From Magnolia sinica (taxonomy: Eukaryota > Streptophyta > Magnoliopsida > Magnoliales > Magnoliaceae): a stretch of 64,000 bases of DNA. Position 1 is the stretch's first letter, and every line of letters begins with the position of its first letter. The stretch lies in assembly GCF_029962835.1 (NCBI RefSeq), contig NC_080577.1, positions 1,550,001 to 1,614,000 of the forward strand, read 5' to 3'. Below the pieces are notes generated by a model, which did not search any database, was not told the DNA's origin, and saw only the letters and a list, made by a program, of their open reading frames with translations. Shown here piece after piece: positions 26,347 to 34,869 of the stretch. A program made the translations under genes and the position numbers.

Positions 26347-29300
26347 TAAGGTACTATGAGGTTGACCTCATGGGAAGCTTTTCATGAGTTTGAGCTCTAT
26401 GTGCCCCACCGTGATGTGTGACGGACATCAATCCCATTAATCAGATGCACCTTTCTACTAAGCCATGGGCCTGACAATCAGGCCAATCCATGACTTAGGC
26501 GGGCCATGCCACGGACAACAGCTGAGTGGATGCCCATCCATTGAAACCTTCTTGATTGTATATAAGGCCCAATGACATGTCATTTAGACATCCAGCCCAT
26601 CCATTGTGTGTGTCCCACTTGGATGAGGGGTCACACCAAATTTTAGGCCATTCCAAAACTCAGGTGGGCCCCACTAAGTGCTTTTAGATGTTTTGGGCAT
26701 GATTTCATATGCCCACCTGAGCCCCGAATACAGCTGATTTTTGGCATATTTCATAATCTAGAGGAGACCTACCAAATGCACAGCGTGGATGCCCATCACA
26801 CATCAAGGTGGGGTCGACAGAGCTCGACCTCACGGGAAACTCCCATGAGGTCGACATCATATATATATATAGGGAAGTTAAAGTTGCTACGTACAAACCA
26901 TAAAAAGTCGCCAATATATTGTGAAAACCAATACGTTGCGATATTTTGCCAAAACCCCTTCATAAAATTTCCCCATGTCATCAATATATGTGAAATTGTG
27001 ATAGATTGCGATATGCATCAGCAATACATTACAATAAGTTCCCCATTGGAAATTTTCATAATACCACTCAAAAATCCTTTTTTTTTCCCAAAATTGTTTT
27101 GGAGGATTCTATTTTCATACTTGCATTGTATGATTTATGATTTATATGAACTCACTTTAAATATAATTGCATTACTTCTATCAAAAAACACATAGTTTAA
27201 GACCCTATACAAAGAAAACCTGTTGCGCATACTTGTTTATTGTGATCTTTTGAGTTCTAAATGTGTAATCATGTCCCTTTCAACATATCCTGAAGTTTAT
27301 TGAAAATTTTCATCATTTCCCAATGGTTCCCTCAAACAGTGATGCATTTCCCGATGCAAGCGATATTTCCCATGCGATACCAATATGTTTCTGTATCTGA
27401 AGGGTGCAATATGTGCATCAATACCGATATTTAAATCACCGGGTCTCACAGTGGCCATCCTCTAACCTAAGCCTCAGAATAGTCCACTTGTCAGGCAGGC
27501 CATGCTTGTGCATGAAAAATGAACGATTATCAAAATGACCAATGGTCCAAGTTCGATGAATGCATGGCCCACCTGGTTAGTGAACTAGACAGATTTCTAT
27601 TTCATGCATTCTCACAGTTACTCTTCCAGATTCTTAGCCCAGTTCTCGCAAAGTTTGCCATGTTGGCATGTGAGCCCCCCATCCACCTCACACAAGGAAA
27701 TACACTTAGGGCTTCTTTGGCTGCATAGTAAAGAAAGTCGACACTCCTTGGACCCACCCTAACTGATAAATAGACACAATTTTTCTAGTTTTGATAACAC
27801 AATAGTAAGCAGTTGTAGTATTGTCTTACCCTATGTAGAAAAGGAAGGGTGTATTTATCTATCACACTGGGTGTCAGTATCACTTCCCTATATAGATAGA
27901 GCATAAATAGAACTTTCATCACACCTCAAACAGAAGAACCCCAAGACTGTAGATATTTGATGACAATGTATAGGTCCCATCATTGAGCTCCTCTGGACTG
28001 CTATACCATCTGGTCCATCTCTCCTCTGACCTCCGGCTTTCAGACATCAACTGCTGGTGCATTGGTTTTGATACATTTGGACTGCAAGGCATGTTTCTGG
28101 TCCAATGTCCTTTACCCAAGTTTTGTGCTTCCCCGAAATTGCAACCAGAATTTTGTGCTGTAAAACTTTTAGTATCATCCTCCACAAACTTCTCATGTTT
28201 CATGCCATATCCAGCAGAAAATCTGGGATGCTGGCCAGCATATTTTACATGCTCACTGAGATCCTGCCGCTTCGCCGATAAAATAATGCTTGGGTGCGTA
28301 CCCTGTTCTGAGTCCATTTTCCTTTTTGAATGATGCTTTGAGTAATGAGAATCTCCATTGATAACACTCTCTGACAATTCTGTCTCAATTCGCGGGCTGC
28401 AAGAACCAACATATTTAACTTTGTCCGATGGCAATATCATGAAACAAGAGGGCCGTATGTCTTTTAAGGCAATTCCTTGAGAGTGTGCAAGATCCACCAG
28501 CTCCACTATCTGCTTAAATATACGTAGGCTCTCACCTTTATTTGTCCTGCGATTCCCAGGTTTAAGCCATTCTCTTAAGCTGATTCCATGATGAACCAAA
28601 TCCACAGCAGCCCCAGCACTGCTGCATGTGGACAAGTCCTTAGCTTTTGCACTAGAAGGTGATGTATTGGCAGCTACCCCAGCCTCATAAATTGCCCTTT
28701 CACTATTCTGACCCCTTTTAGGAATACCAGATCCTTCTCGGGTTCCGAAATGTCTATATACAACCCCCTTTCCTTTCAAAGTATTATTGACAAAAAACTG
28801 AGAAAAGCCGGATGCTGGAAGAACCTTTGTACGGATCCCTCCTCGAACTCTGACAAGTGCATTGTTCAAGACATTGCAGTTGTCGCTGTTAATCAAATGC
28901 TCGGAAACATGGGCATGATCATCATCTGGATGCTTATTGGGCAGAGGCCTCTGAACACAAAACCTGGGCAGAAACATATTTCCAACATCCTCTGCACCAC
29001 CCGAAGGCATTGGTTCCTTGGAAACCACATCCCCATGCAAATTCCTCTTCCATGGAGCACCAGTCAACTGATACAGATTCTGCCATTGGCCTTTCCCTAA
29101 TTGCATTTCTTCTCGGTTATTTGAACAATCAAGATTTGATAAGTCTGATCCCTTGTAATTTTTCAGCGTCAACTCCTCAACCATAACACCAGAATCATTG
29201 AATGTGCAAGCAGTCGGGTGTTCTGACCCAGCATCAGAACCCACGCATCTGGTTAGAATCTTACCCTCCAAAGTCTCAGTAAATACTTCTGGCAAATTCA

Positions 29301-29460
29301 ATGAAGAAACAGGTTCCACCCAATCGTTCTCCTGAGAGACAAACATGGTGGGCGATTCCACTGCATTGCAGCTATCTAGTTGGAGGGATGGATTGATCTC
29401 TTTTCCTTTGAGTTGTGCCACAGTTTCTATGACCGCATTTACATCTCCAGTCCCTTCCAT
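11758..29460 (-). CDS. SPA1: SPA1/SPA2-type suppressor of phytochrome A (seven coding exons)
   Basis: SPA proteins are plant partners of the COP1 ubiquitin ligase; with COP1 and CUL4-DDB1 they mark light-signalling factors such as HY5 and CO for degradation in the nucleus in darkness. Coding exons read on the minus strand are 29460-27925, 23504-23347, 19367-18521, 15554-15408, 13387-13070, 12952-12893 and 11949-11758. Phases agree at every junction and sum to 1086 codons, giving 1085 residues. Arabidopsis SPA1 and SPA2 are about 1030 residues, SPA3 and SPA4 about 800, so the length and long N-terminus fit the SPA1/SPA2 group. The order is N-terminal extension, kinase-like region (about 290-565), coiled coil (about 590-630) and WD40 propeller (about 760-1085). 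The start is the first methionine of the long first exon. All introns are GT-AG except intron 4, which reads GC-AG. Introns 1-4 are 2-4.4 kb and full of transposons. Which SPA paralogue it is remains uncertain. Confidence 0.93.
12893..15554 (-). CDS. SPA1: SPA1 coding exons 4-6: central WD40 blades
   Basis: Exon 4 (15554-15408) encodes [20 protein letters not shown] through [15 protein letters not shown]. Exon 5 (13387-13070) encodes [49 protein letters not shown] and [15 protein letters not shown]. Exon 6 (12952-12893) encodes the 20 residues [20 protein letters not shown]. All three are phase 0 and match the blade order of SPA/COP1 propellers. Between exons 4 and 5 the donor is GC, not GT. 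Confidence 0.9.
15846..15946 (+). mobile_element. tRNA-derived SINE
   Basis: TGGCTCAGTGGT fits the RNA polymerase III A box and GGGTTCGAGAACCC fits the B box, about 45 bases apart. A gtgtgagagtttgtgt tail leads to a short A-run. It lies antisense in SPA1 intron 3. Confidence 0.7.
15965..16315. mobile_element. Fold-back MITE in SPA1 intron 3
   Basis: The arms at about 16036-16122 and 16170-16257 are inverted copies differing at roughly one base in ten, with a loop of about 45 bases. They share gatgcggcaccccatgaaac and cccaactttcaccct. The outer ends (tgctcgcctgtgcac and gtgtgcaagtgagca) also pair. At 15985-16008 an 11-bp arm palindrome (gttctcacgag/ctcgtgagaac) lies in the left shoulder. Confidence 0.75.
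16317..16358. repeat. Compound (TA)n(GA)n microsatellite
   Basis: About eleven TA units are followed by about nine GA units at the edge of the fold-back element. Confidence 0.9.
16610..17057. mobile_element. MITE (GTCCAACTGGTT ends), copy 1, with 49-bp triplication
   Basis: The left end gaagtccaactggttggact is mirrored by ccaaccggttggacttgaga on the right. The subterminal gataacttccaacc has its inverse ggttggaagttatc near 17003. In this copy a 49-bp subterminal block (starts near 16655, 16704 and 16753) is repeated three times in tandem. It lies in SPA1 intron 3. Confidence 0.7.
16655..16788. repeat. 49-bp tandem repeat, about 2.7 copies
   Basis: Each unit runs from cagYggataacttccaacc through cacatgtgtacaacatcc to cccccgcc. 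The copies are almost identical, so the amplification looks recent relative to the host MITE. Confidence 0.85.
17473..18030. mobile_element. MITE (GGGAAAxxGTACTATGAGG ends), copy 1
   Basis: The left end atgggaaaaagtactatgag, leading to caacctcatgg, is mirrored by ggtcaacctcatagaac and ctttttcccatat on the right. The interior phrase ccatccattgtgtgtccca type and ggccattccaaaactcaggt recur in the 26.3-26.9 kb copy. It sits at an AT-rich target in SPA1 intron 3. Confidence 0.75.
18521..19367 (-). CDS. SPA1: SPA1 coding exon 3: coiled coil and start of WD40 propeller
   Basis: This exon completes codon 565 and encodes residues 566-847. The heptad-rich stretch [20 protein letters not shown] onward is the SPA/COP1 coiled coil used for SPA-COP1 pairing. 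A linker follows, then the first WD40 blades ([50 protein letters not shown]). It ends CAG followed by gtttct. Confidence 0.92.
20085..20212 (+). mobile_element. tRNA-derived SINE, second family, copy 1
   Basis: The head has ttcggtggtagactgttagg, then cccggtcaagggatcgagg as a B-box-like region. It continues with gtggtgaaattccacta and a gcgtgagtgtgtggg-type tail ending in (GT)n and A-runs. A relative lies at 50.9-51.0 kb. It is inside SPA1 intron 2. Confidence 0.65.
20484..21629. mobile_element. Possible solo LTR-like fossil in SPA1 intron 2
   Basis: The stretch could start tgttgcaaccc and ends ttctcaaca, followed at once by aggtatc, which resembles the start of a tRNA-primer site. Its inside has LTR-style phrases (gatcccacattggaaag, ctgcatataagagc). 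The ends are not confirmed by a target duplication. Confidence 0.3.
21720..22060. repeat. Degenerate CCCTAAA-like tract
   Basis: Dozens of irregular aaaccctaaat / ccctaaaactc units resemble decayed plant telomere repeats (TTTAGGG) but never run perfectly. It lies in SPA1 intron 2. Confidence 0.6.
22857..23144. mobile_element. MITE with GTTTGATAAA ends
   Basis: The left end ggtgccgtttgataaaac and right end gtttatcaaacacagc are inverted matches. Subterminal repeats of tttcagcactt and ttttcagcgctta lie on both sides. It is about 290 bp, non-coding, and next to exon 2 of SPA1. Confidence 0.65.
23347..23504 (-). CDS. SPA1: SPA1 coding exon 2: end of kinase-like region
   Basis: This 158-bp exon starts after a cgtcag acceptor and encodes residues 513-564 plus two bases of codon 565. 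It contains [24 protein letters not shown] and [14 protein letters not shown], which continue the kinase-like fold in known SPA proteins. The donor is AAG followed by gtattg. It is isolated between introns of 4.4 and 4.0 kb. Confidence 0.9.
23912..24896. mobile_element. hAT-type non-autonomous element with CAGTGTA ends
   Basis: The left end cagtgtagtcaaaggcg and right end ttgtgtacattgtacactg share a CAGTGTA terminal inverted repeat. Both flanks carry GGCG/CGCC-rich subterminal blocks (aggcgttcacc, gcgcctag), typical of hAT relatives. No transposase is present. A target duplication is only suggested (tttgatc versus tttaatc). It lies in SPA1 intron 1. Confidence 0.55.
24350..24560. repeat. Degenerate GGGATTTTGG-type tract
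   Basis: Irregular runs of ggattttggg and gaaattttgg resemble the reverse complement of the CCTAAA-like tract at 21.7-22.1 kb. It lies inside the hAT-type element. Confidence 0.45.
25553..25925. mobile_element. MITE (GTCCAACTGGTT ends), copy 2
   Basis: The ends tctcaggtccaactggttca and gtccaaccagttgaacttga are inverted repeats. Subterminal cagataacttccaacc is mirrored by ggttggaagttatt. This copy has only a single subterminal block, unlike copy 1 at 16.6 kb. It lies in SPA1 intron 1. Confidence 0.7.
25949..26310. mobile_element. MITE (GTACTATGAGG ends), copy 2
   Basis: The left end aagggaaatggtactatgag is mirrored by ctcatagtaccatttcccat on the right. It is flanked by (AT)n on the left and (GT)n on the right, which suggests insertion into a TA/TG-rich simple repeat. 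Confidence 0.75.
26311..26345. repeat. (GT)n microsatellite between two MITEs
   Basis: About 17 GT units separate MITE copies 2 and 3. Confidence 0.9.
26346..26872. mobile_element. MITE (GTACTATGAGG ends), copy 3
   Basis: The left end aaggtactatgaggttgacc is mirrored by actcccatgaggtcgacatc near the right end. The interior matches copy 1 at 17.5 kb over long stretches (ggccattccaaaactcaggt, aagtgcttttagatgtt). Confidence 0.7.
26873..27440. mobile_element. hAT-type fragment related to the 60.6-62.7 kb element
   Basis: The right part (27190-27440) parallels 62.42-62.68 kb phrase by phrase: gaccctatacaaagaaaacct, tttcccgatgcaagcgatat, and gggtgcaatatgtgcatc ending in gatatttaaatcac. The left end is not resolved. 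It lies in SPA1 intron 1. Confidence 0.5.
27925..29460 (-). CDS. SPA1: SPA1 coding exon 1: N-terminal extension and most of the kinase-like region
   Basis: This exon encodes residues 1-512. A conserved SPA block with [12 protein letters not shown] and [15 protein letters not shown] sits near residue 200. The kinase-like part follows ([11 protein letters not shown], then [18 protein letters not shown]). Where an active kinase has HRD...N, this has LKDIRPS, as is usual for SPA proteins, so normal kinase catalysis should not be assumed. A low-complexity insert of about 100 residues separates that motif from RWYSSPEE and the [12 protein letters not shown] helix. The exon ends GAG followed by gtgtga, phase 0. 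Confidence 0.92.
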
Positions 29461-30154
29461 GGAGTCCGAATGGACTTTGTCAAATCACATGGACCAGCAT
29501 GCACCATGAGTCAACTAGGTCACAATCGGAGTGGTGAAAAAGATTCATTTCTTCATGGATCACAAAAGGGAAAACATAAAACCAAGTGACTAGTGAGAAA
29601 GATCAAAAAAATTTAATTAAAATAAAAACAATCAGAAAAGGTAACATATGATGACAACTGCCACGTTTTATGGTATGCTCTAGTCAAACCATTAAAGGAT
29701 TCATCTTTGGGGGAACTATATGATCCTCAGCCCGTAGATTGGCATAGCATCCACAGGTCCTGAGTGCCTGCAAGTTAGTGTCCCTGATTCAGTGATCCAG
29801 ACTGTTGATCTGATGGGTGCCATGGTGCATAGACCATAACCCAAAAATGAGGCTCGATCCAATACAAAGCTTTGTAATGTAAAAGTGTGTCTAAGTGCAG
29901 TTAAGTGTGTCTAAGTGCAGTTAAGTGTATTTAAGTGCATTTAAATGTCCAAGTATGTCTAAATACTAAGTGTTCATGTAACTGCAATGTGCTTAGATGA
30001 ACTTAGACGTGTTTATATGCACTTAAGATGCACTTAGAAGTTAGAACAGACTTATATGTACATTGTACACGTACAAAGCTCGAGCTCCCCAAAAATATCC
30101 CTGATTGTTAGATCCTAGCCTTAGAACCTTTGGCCATTTTTCTATTCAAGGTTT

Positions 30155-30514
30155 AGGGGTCATTTGGATGCTTGTAAGTTCTTAAGTTGAGACATTCACA
30201 TGAAAGTCACTTTTTATGTGAAAGTCACTTGCGTGCTACATGTTTAAGCTGCAAGTCACGCAGAGAGAGAGAGAGGGGTAATGCAACTCCGCTGTTTATG
30301 GAGCTGGTGAGTCTCCTCCCTACTGTAAGTGACTTACAGGCAAGCGAAAACACAGGTCTTTGACTTACGGTTAAGTGAAAACATAGGCCTTTACCATATT
30401 GTCAAATGTTAACTTTCCATCTGTAAGTCAGTTGCAGGTGAAATTTCCCTCCAAAACACTACTTGAAAGTCACAAGTTACAACTAATCCAACTTACAGGC
30501 ATCCAAACAACCCT
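30155..30514. mobile_element. MITE with AGGGGTCATTTGGATGC ends
   Basis: The left aggggtcatttggatgcttg is mirrored by caggcatccaaacaaccct on the right. Internal aagtcacttgcgtgc and gtgaaagtcac stretches repeat. Its right end (ctaatccaacttacaggcat) closely matches the two MITE-like ends just before the crooked-neck start codon. It lies upstream of the SPA1 ATG, probably in a leader intron. Confidence 0.65.
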
Positions 30515-31376
30515 GGCTGTTCCTGCATTGTTTCTCATAACCATCTATCTGTAGGACATTGACAGAATGCTTATGGTCTTTCAAAAATATAGGCCTTCAA
30601 GCCATGGCCCATCCATGGTGAGAGCCATCAGATCAGCAGTCTGGAACACCGGAACATGGGCCCCACTTGTACAAATTAGGGATGACAGACACTGCATGCA
30701 TCCTTGGGCAAAGGATTGCATGAGTTGTCCTGAAATTGGAGGCGAGTTATTTCATTCTTTAGAAATTCCAGGATTATTTTCCATACTTTTCTTTGTTTTG
30801 GGGGTTTCCACCGAATCTAAATAATCAGGAATCATATAAACCTCGAGCCAGGGATGTGTGCAATACCTCCATCCTCGCATTTCTAGCCAGGTCATCCAGA
30901 CCATTGATATGATAGACCCCAACCCAAAGATCTCCCAGATAGAACAATCGTAACCATCTATCGGCGGTCCGGAGATAGATGGCTAACAAGAAATGGCGCC
31001 AATGAGCAGAAGACCAGATCAAATATTTACAGCTACGACCAACCAATCTAGGAGTTTCTTATGAAAACTCCCCCATCCATGTAAGGTTCCATCAGATCAA
31101 CGGTCTGGATAGCCGAACCGTGCACCCCACTCCTACAACTCAACCCCTCGAAGTTCATATAATTCAACAATAACTCCTGTATAATTCTCAGAAATGATTC
31201 AATCACCCAGCAAAATTCTGTAACAAGAGAAGAAAATCTAGCGAATTCTCAGTTCTAGGGCTTTCTTCGATACTCCAAAGAAATCGCTGGAAGAAGAAAT
31301 ATCCAGATAAGAAGAAGAAGAGCCGAAAAGCCCTAAATTTTCTAAAAATCGCGAAATGGGGAGCTACCAAACGTAC

Positions 31377-31475
31377 CTGAATTGGAAAATCTCTCAATCT
31401 GTCACGTTCTCGTTTCAATTCCTCTCTCTCCCTCTCCTTGCCTTTCTTATCTGTCTGAAGTTCTTGCGTTTTAAT
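31377..31475 (-). other. Likely 5' leader exon of SPA1
   Basis: On the minus strand this purine-rich stretch ends in CCAATTCAG followed by gtacgt, a strong splice donor at 31376. A ttgttacag acceptor lies at about 31222 and the ATG is at 29460. A spliced leader is typical of large plant genes. The transcript start and the final leader acceptor are not determined. Confidence 0.35.
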
Positions 31476-31610
31476 ACATGGGGTGGAAATCTCTGTTTTT
31501 AAAGTTTTCTTTTAAATTTTTTTCGAACGGTGGATACTGTAGTAGTCTGCTTGCCACTATGCAGTCTATGCTCCTCGCAGTACGCGGACTGCCTGCAATC
31601 GAGGGTTGCA

Positions 31611-31995
31611 GTGGATTGCTGCAACCCCAAGCTCTATGGGTCCTACAGTGACGTTCGTGTTATATCCAATCTGTCCATCCGTTTCTCCATATCATTTTAG
31701 CCGAAAATATGGAACATGATGGATTTACAAAACCTATTAGGGCCACACAACAAGAAACAACCGGGATGGAAACGCCTATTGTTGAAACCTTCCCATGGCC
31801 CACCTTGATGTTTATTTTTCATCCAACCAGTTCATAATGTGAATCCTACCTGGATGATCCAAAAAAGCTTCTGTAATCTTGGATCTCCCTTTTTTTCGGT
31901 ATTATATTATAAAATGATCAGGAAAAACTGGTGGACGGAGTGGATTTAAACAGAAATCACGGTGAGCCCCACAGTTCTTTGGGTTGCATGGAGGT
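31611..31995. mobile_element. Long-TIR MITE just upstream of SPA1
   Basis: The left arm gtgttatatccaatctgtcc, leading to ccatatcattttagc, is mirrored by aaaatgatcaggaaaaact, gtggacggagtggattt and cacggtgagccccac. The interior has the family phrase cccatggcccaccttgatg. It sits about 150 bp upstream of the inferred leader exon. Confidence 0.6.
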
Positions 31996-33739
31996 TACAT
32001 GCAAGTCGCACCGCACCGGCTGCCACTTGAGAAAGGCAACAGCAGAGCAGTATTGAGTAAGAATTGGAGCATTGGATGGGACGGGCCTACCTTCGTTTAG
32101 ACAGCTCCAAATTCACTCCGACCTATGATCGCAGCATCTATTCAAGGGCCTGCAAGATGTTTCTCGCCGTCCATTTTGTAAGACCTTAATCGGGCGGATC
32201 TGGTTATCTGATCTGGAGTGAATATGTGATTGTGTGCAATCCAGCTGGGCCCCTCCCATTCGACGCACTGCCATCATCGCAGGTGGGCCCAGCATCTAAC
32301 GTATCATTTTTTCATATATATAATACCTTTATTTATTTATTTTGCGCCGAAAAACAGGTACGATAGTTTCCGCGATGCTTTTGGCAGGAGGAAGTAAACG
32401 ATACGCTACCGCATGCTTTCCATAACATACGCGGGTTTTCATTTCTGGTCTGTGGGGTCTATGATTAGGAAATCCATACCATCTATCTGTTGTGTCTCAA
32501 TCTGAATGGACCGCGAAAAAATATATGAGATTAAATTATCATAATCGCCTAATATTCGGGCTTTTCTCAGTTGAACGTGGACCCTTGCATATTTCTCTCC
32601 TCAACCGTCCATTTCAAATTCCCAGATAGAAAGATTGTAACTGTCCTGTCAATGATATCTTTTCAATATGGCCCATACCCAGTGGGAAGCACGTAGAAAA
32701 CAGAGCAGTGGTCTCGATTGCCTGAATCATGGACCCCACATGTCAGAGATGAAACCCACGTGTAGCTAAGAGACTGGTCGCGTCCTACAAATTCTCGTGG
32801 AAGCGTCGAATCGGCGAATGGAATCGGAAGATATTCATTTGGGGAGTATCTGATTTGTTCGATACACTGGCAGGCAGTGAATTAATACCTACGCACACGC
32901 ATAGAGCTAATGTACACATGGCATGTATATAACTAAATCAAAACCGTTAAAATCATCGACCCATTTTATATAGGCCATGGTTCAAAATTAATATTGAAAG
33001 AATAATCTAATGTTCTTGATTGACGACCACTAAATGGATGGTTAAAATGAAAAGAAATCTACCCTTCATTAAGGTCAATCTGATTCTTGCGATGGATCCC
33101 ATCTAAAGTGGGACACACAATTCATAAGGACATTTTAAAATGCTCACTGACCTTTAATTGGGGAGCTATGAATTACGATGTGTGTACTTACTGTCGGTGC
33201 TCCAGCTGCCATTTAAAGATAGCCGGCGGAAATCAAGATAGCAATTCAAATCAAAACTTGAAATTTAATAGGCCTTGAAAGGGATGGTTGATCAAGACCC
33301 TGTTGCGGACGGCTCGCAGTTAAAAACACCACACTTCCCGCCCTTTCTATCTCAGCGCGGAGTCTTAGATGGTTAGCATTTCTCCATCAGTGCATTTTCC
33401 ATTTCTTATCCGTCACTGTAAGAGTATATATGGATCGACCGTATTCGGCAGTCCTCTCGTCCACGTGTGTAGATGAAGGTAGACTGCACAGAAGCTCAAT
33501 GGAGACGATTCCACCGAGTGATTTCTTTAAGCTGGAGAATAATAGTTAGTAAAGGCTACGCGGGAATCGTTGGCCGGTGCGGTTGTTTTGCGCGGCAGCC
33601 GACGCGCCACGTCATTCTGCATGGGATATGCGCGTGCGACCGGAGGTGAAGGTAGTCACATCACGTGGCCGTTCGTGGGACCACATACTCTAGACATGAT
33701 GGCCCGGTACTGTTTCCGCCACGTTGCACCACAAAATGC
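31996..33739. other. Intergenic region upstream of SPA1
   Basis: No gene is present. CACGTG cores occur near 32757 and 33663, and cacgtgtgt near 33462. These are the type of site bound by bZIP/bHLH light regulators, but they are 1-2 kb from the inferred start and common by chance. A GC-rich patch lies at 33560-33740. Confidence 0.4.
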
Positions 33740-34272
33740 GGGCGCGGATTAGGTACTACCCTCGCCTGTTCCGAGCTCGGGACAGGCAAAAGCTTGGAAG
33801 GCCATTGAGGGGCCACCGTGGTTTATGAGTTTCATCCACCCTGTCCATCCATATATCTATATCATTTTAGGTAAAAGAAGTAAAAAATAACGAATGTCCA
33901 GTGCCACCCCACAGTAATAGTTAAATTCTTACCCTTGAAAATTTCTTAGGTATTAAAGAAGTTTTAGTTAAGATAATATTTGTTTTTTGGTTCTCGATTT
34001 TTAATAGTCTATTTAATTCAACTAAATATTCCAACAACAATATGGACCTTAAGAAGGTTTCAATGATGAGAGTCCTTCGTCCCGCTGCTTCATGTGGTGT
34101 CGCTTACTTGAGCCTTAGATTTACTTATTTTGGGTTTAGTCATCTAAAATAATATGAAAATATAATGGATGGTGTGGATAAAACTCATAAATGACGGTGG
34201 CCCCTCGTTCACCCTCATAGCCTCGGCCTGTCCCGAGCTCGGAACAGGCAAGGTAATACCTAATCTGAGCCT
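33740..34272. mobile_element. Mutator-type MITE with perfect 9-bp target duplication
   Basis: The element starts gggcgcggattaggtactac and ends in the inverted form ggtaatacctaatctgagcct. Inverted arms of about 100 bp share cctgttccgagctcgg. Acaaaatgc directly flanks both sides at 33731-33739 and 34273-34281. Nine-base duplications and long inverted repeats are the hallmark of Mutator-like elements. It has no coding capacity. Confidence 0.85.
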
Positions 34273-34343
34273 ACAAAATGCTGATTGGGCAAACTCAGCG
34301 GAAGCAGATTGGCTGGTGTACCACACATCACCGACTCACGTAT

Positions 34344-34869
34344 GGGCGCGGATTGCGTCCTACCCCAGTCAGGAGGTGGTAATCCGTCCAGGTAGGGCTA
34401 TGTGGGCCCCACCATAATGTAAGTATTTTATCCAAACTGTTAATTGATTTTCTCAGATCATTTTAAGGTATGAGCGAAACACTGAAAAAGGTACAAGGCT
34501 TACGTGGACCACAAAGTGAGGATTTAATGTCCACCATTAAAAACTTCTTGGGAGCTGGATAAGTTTAGGATCAAGCTAATATTTGCTTTTTGACTTCATC
34601 CACGTCTACATTACCTTATTAATAGGTTGGATGATAAAAAATATAAAAAAAAAAACATCACGGTGACCCTTAGAAAGGTTTCAATGGTGGGTGCCATTAT
34701 CACTGCAGCTTCCTCCGGTGTGGTCCACTGGAGCTGTGGACCTGTTTCGATTTTACAAACGTACCTTAAAATGATTTGAGAAAAGCAATTAACGGCGTGG
34801 ATAAAACACTTACATCACGGTGGGCCCCACAGAGCCCCGCCCGGACGGGTAGGACGCAATCCGTGTCCC
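34344..34869. mobile_element. Second long-TIR MITE, adjacent to the first
   Basis: The left arm gggcgcggattgcgtcctac and the inverted right arm gtaggacgcaatccgtgtccc share about 130 bp of inverted repeat, including ttttatccaaactgttaatt and gatcattttaaggta. The interior is the dispersed-family core. The target duplication is not clear. Confidence 0.75.

Noticed and set aside
27983-29100. Two 116-residue plus-strand open frames
   Set aside because: Shadows of SPA1 exon 1.
32750-33670. CACGTG motifs as light-regulated promoter sites of SPA1
   Set aside because: They are 1-2 kb from the inferred start, with a MITE in between, and such hexamers are common by chance. Noted only in the intergenic entry.
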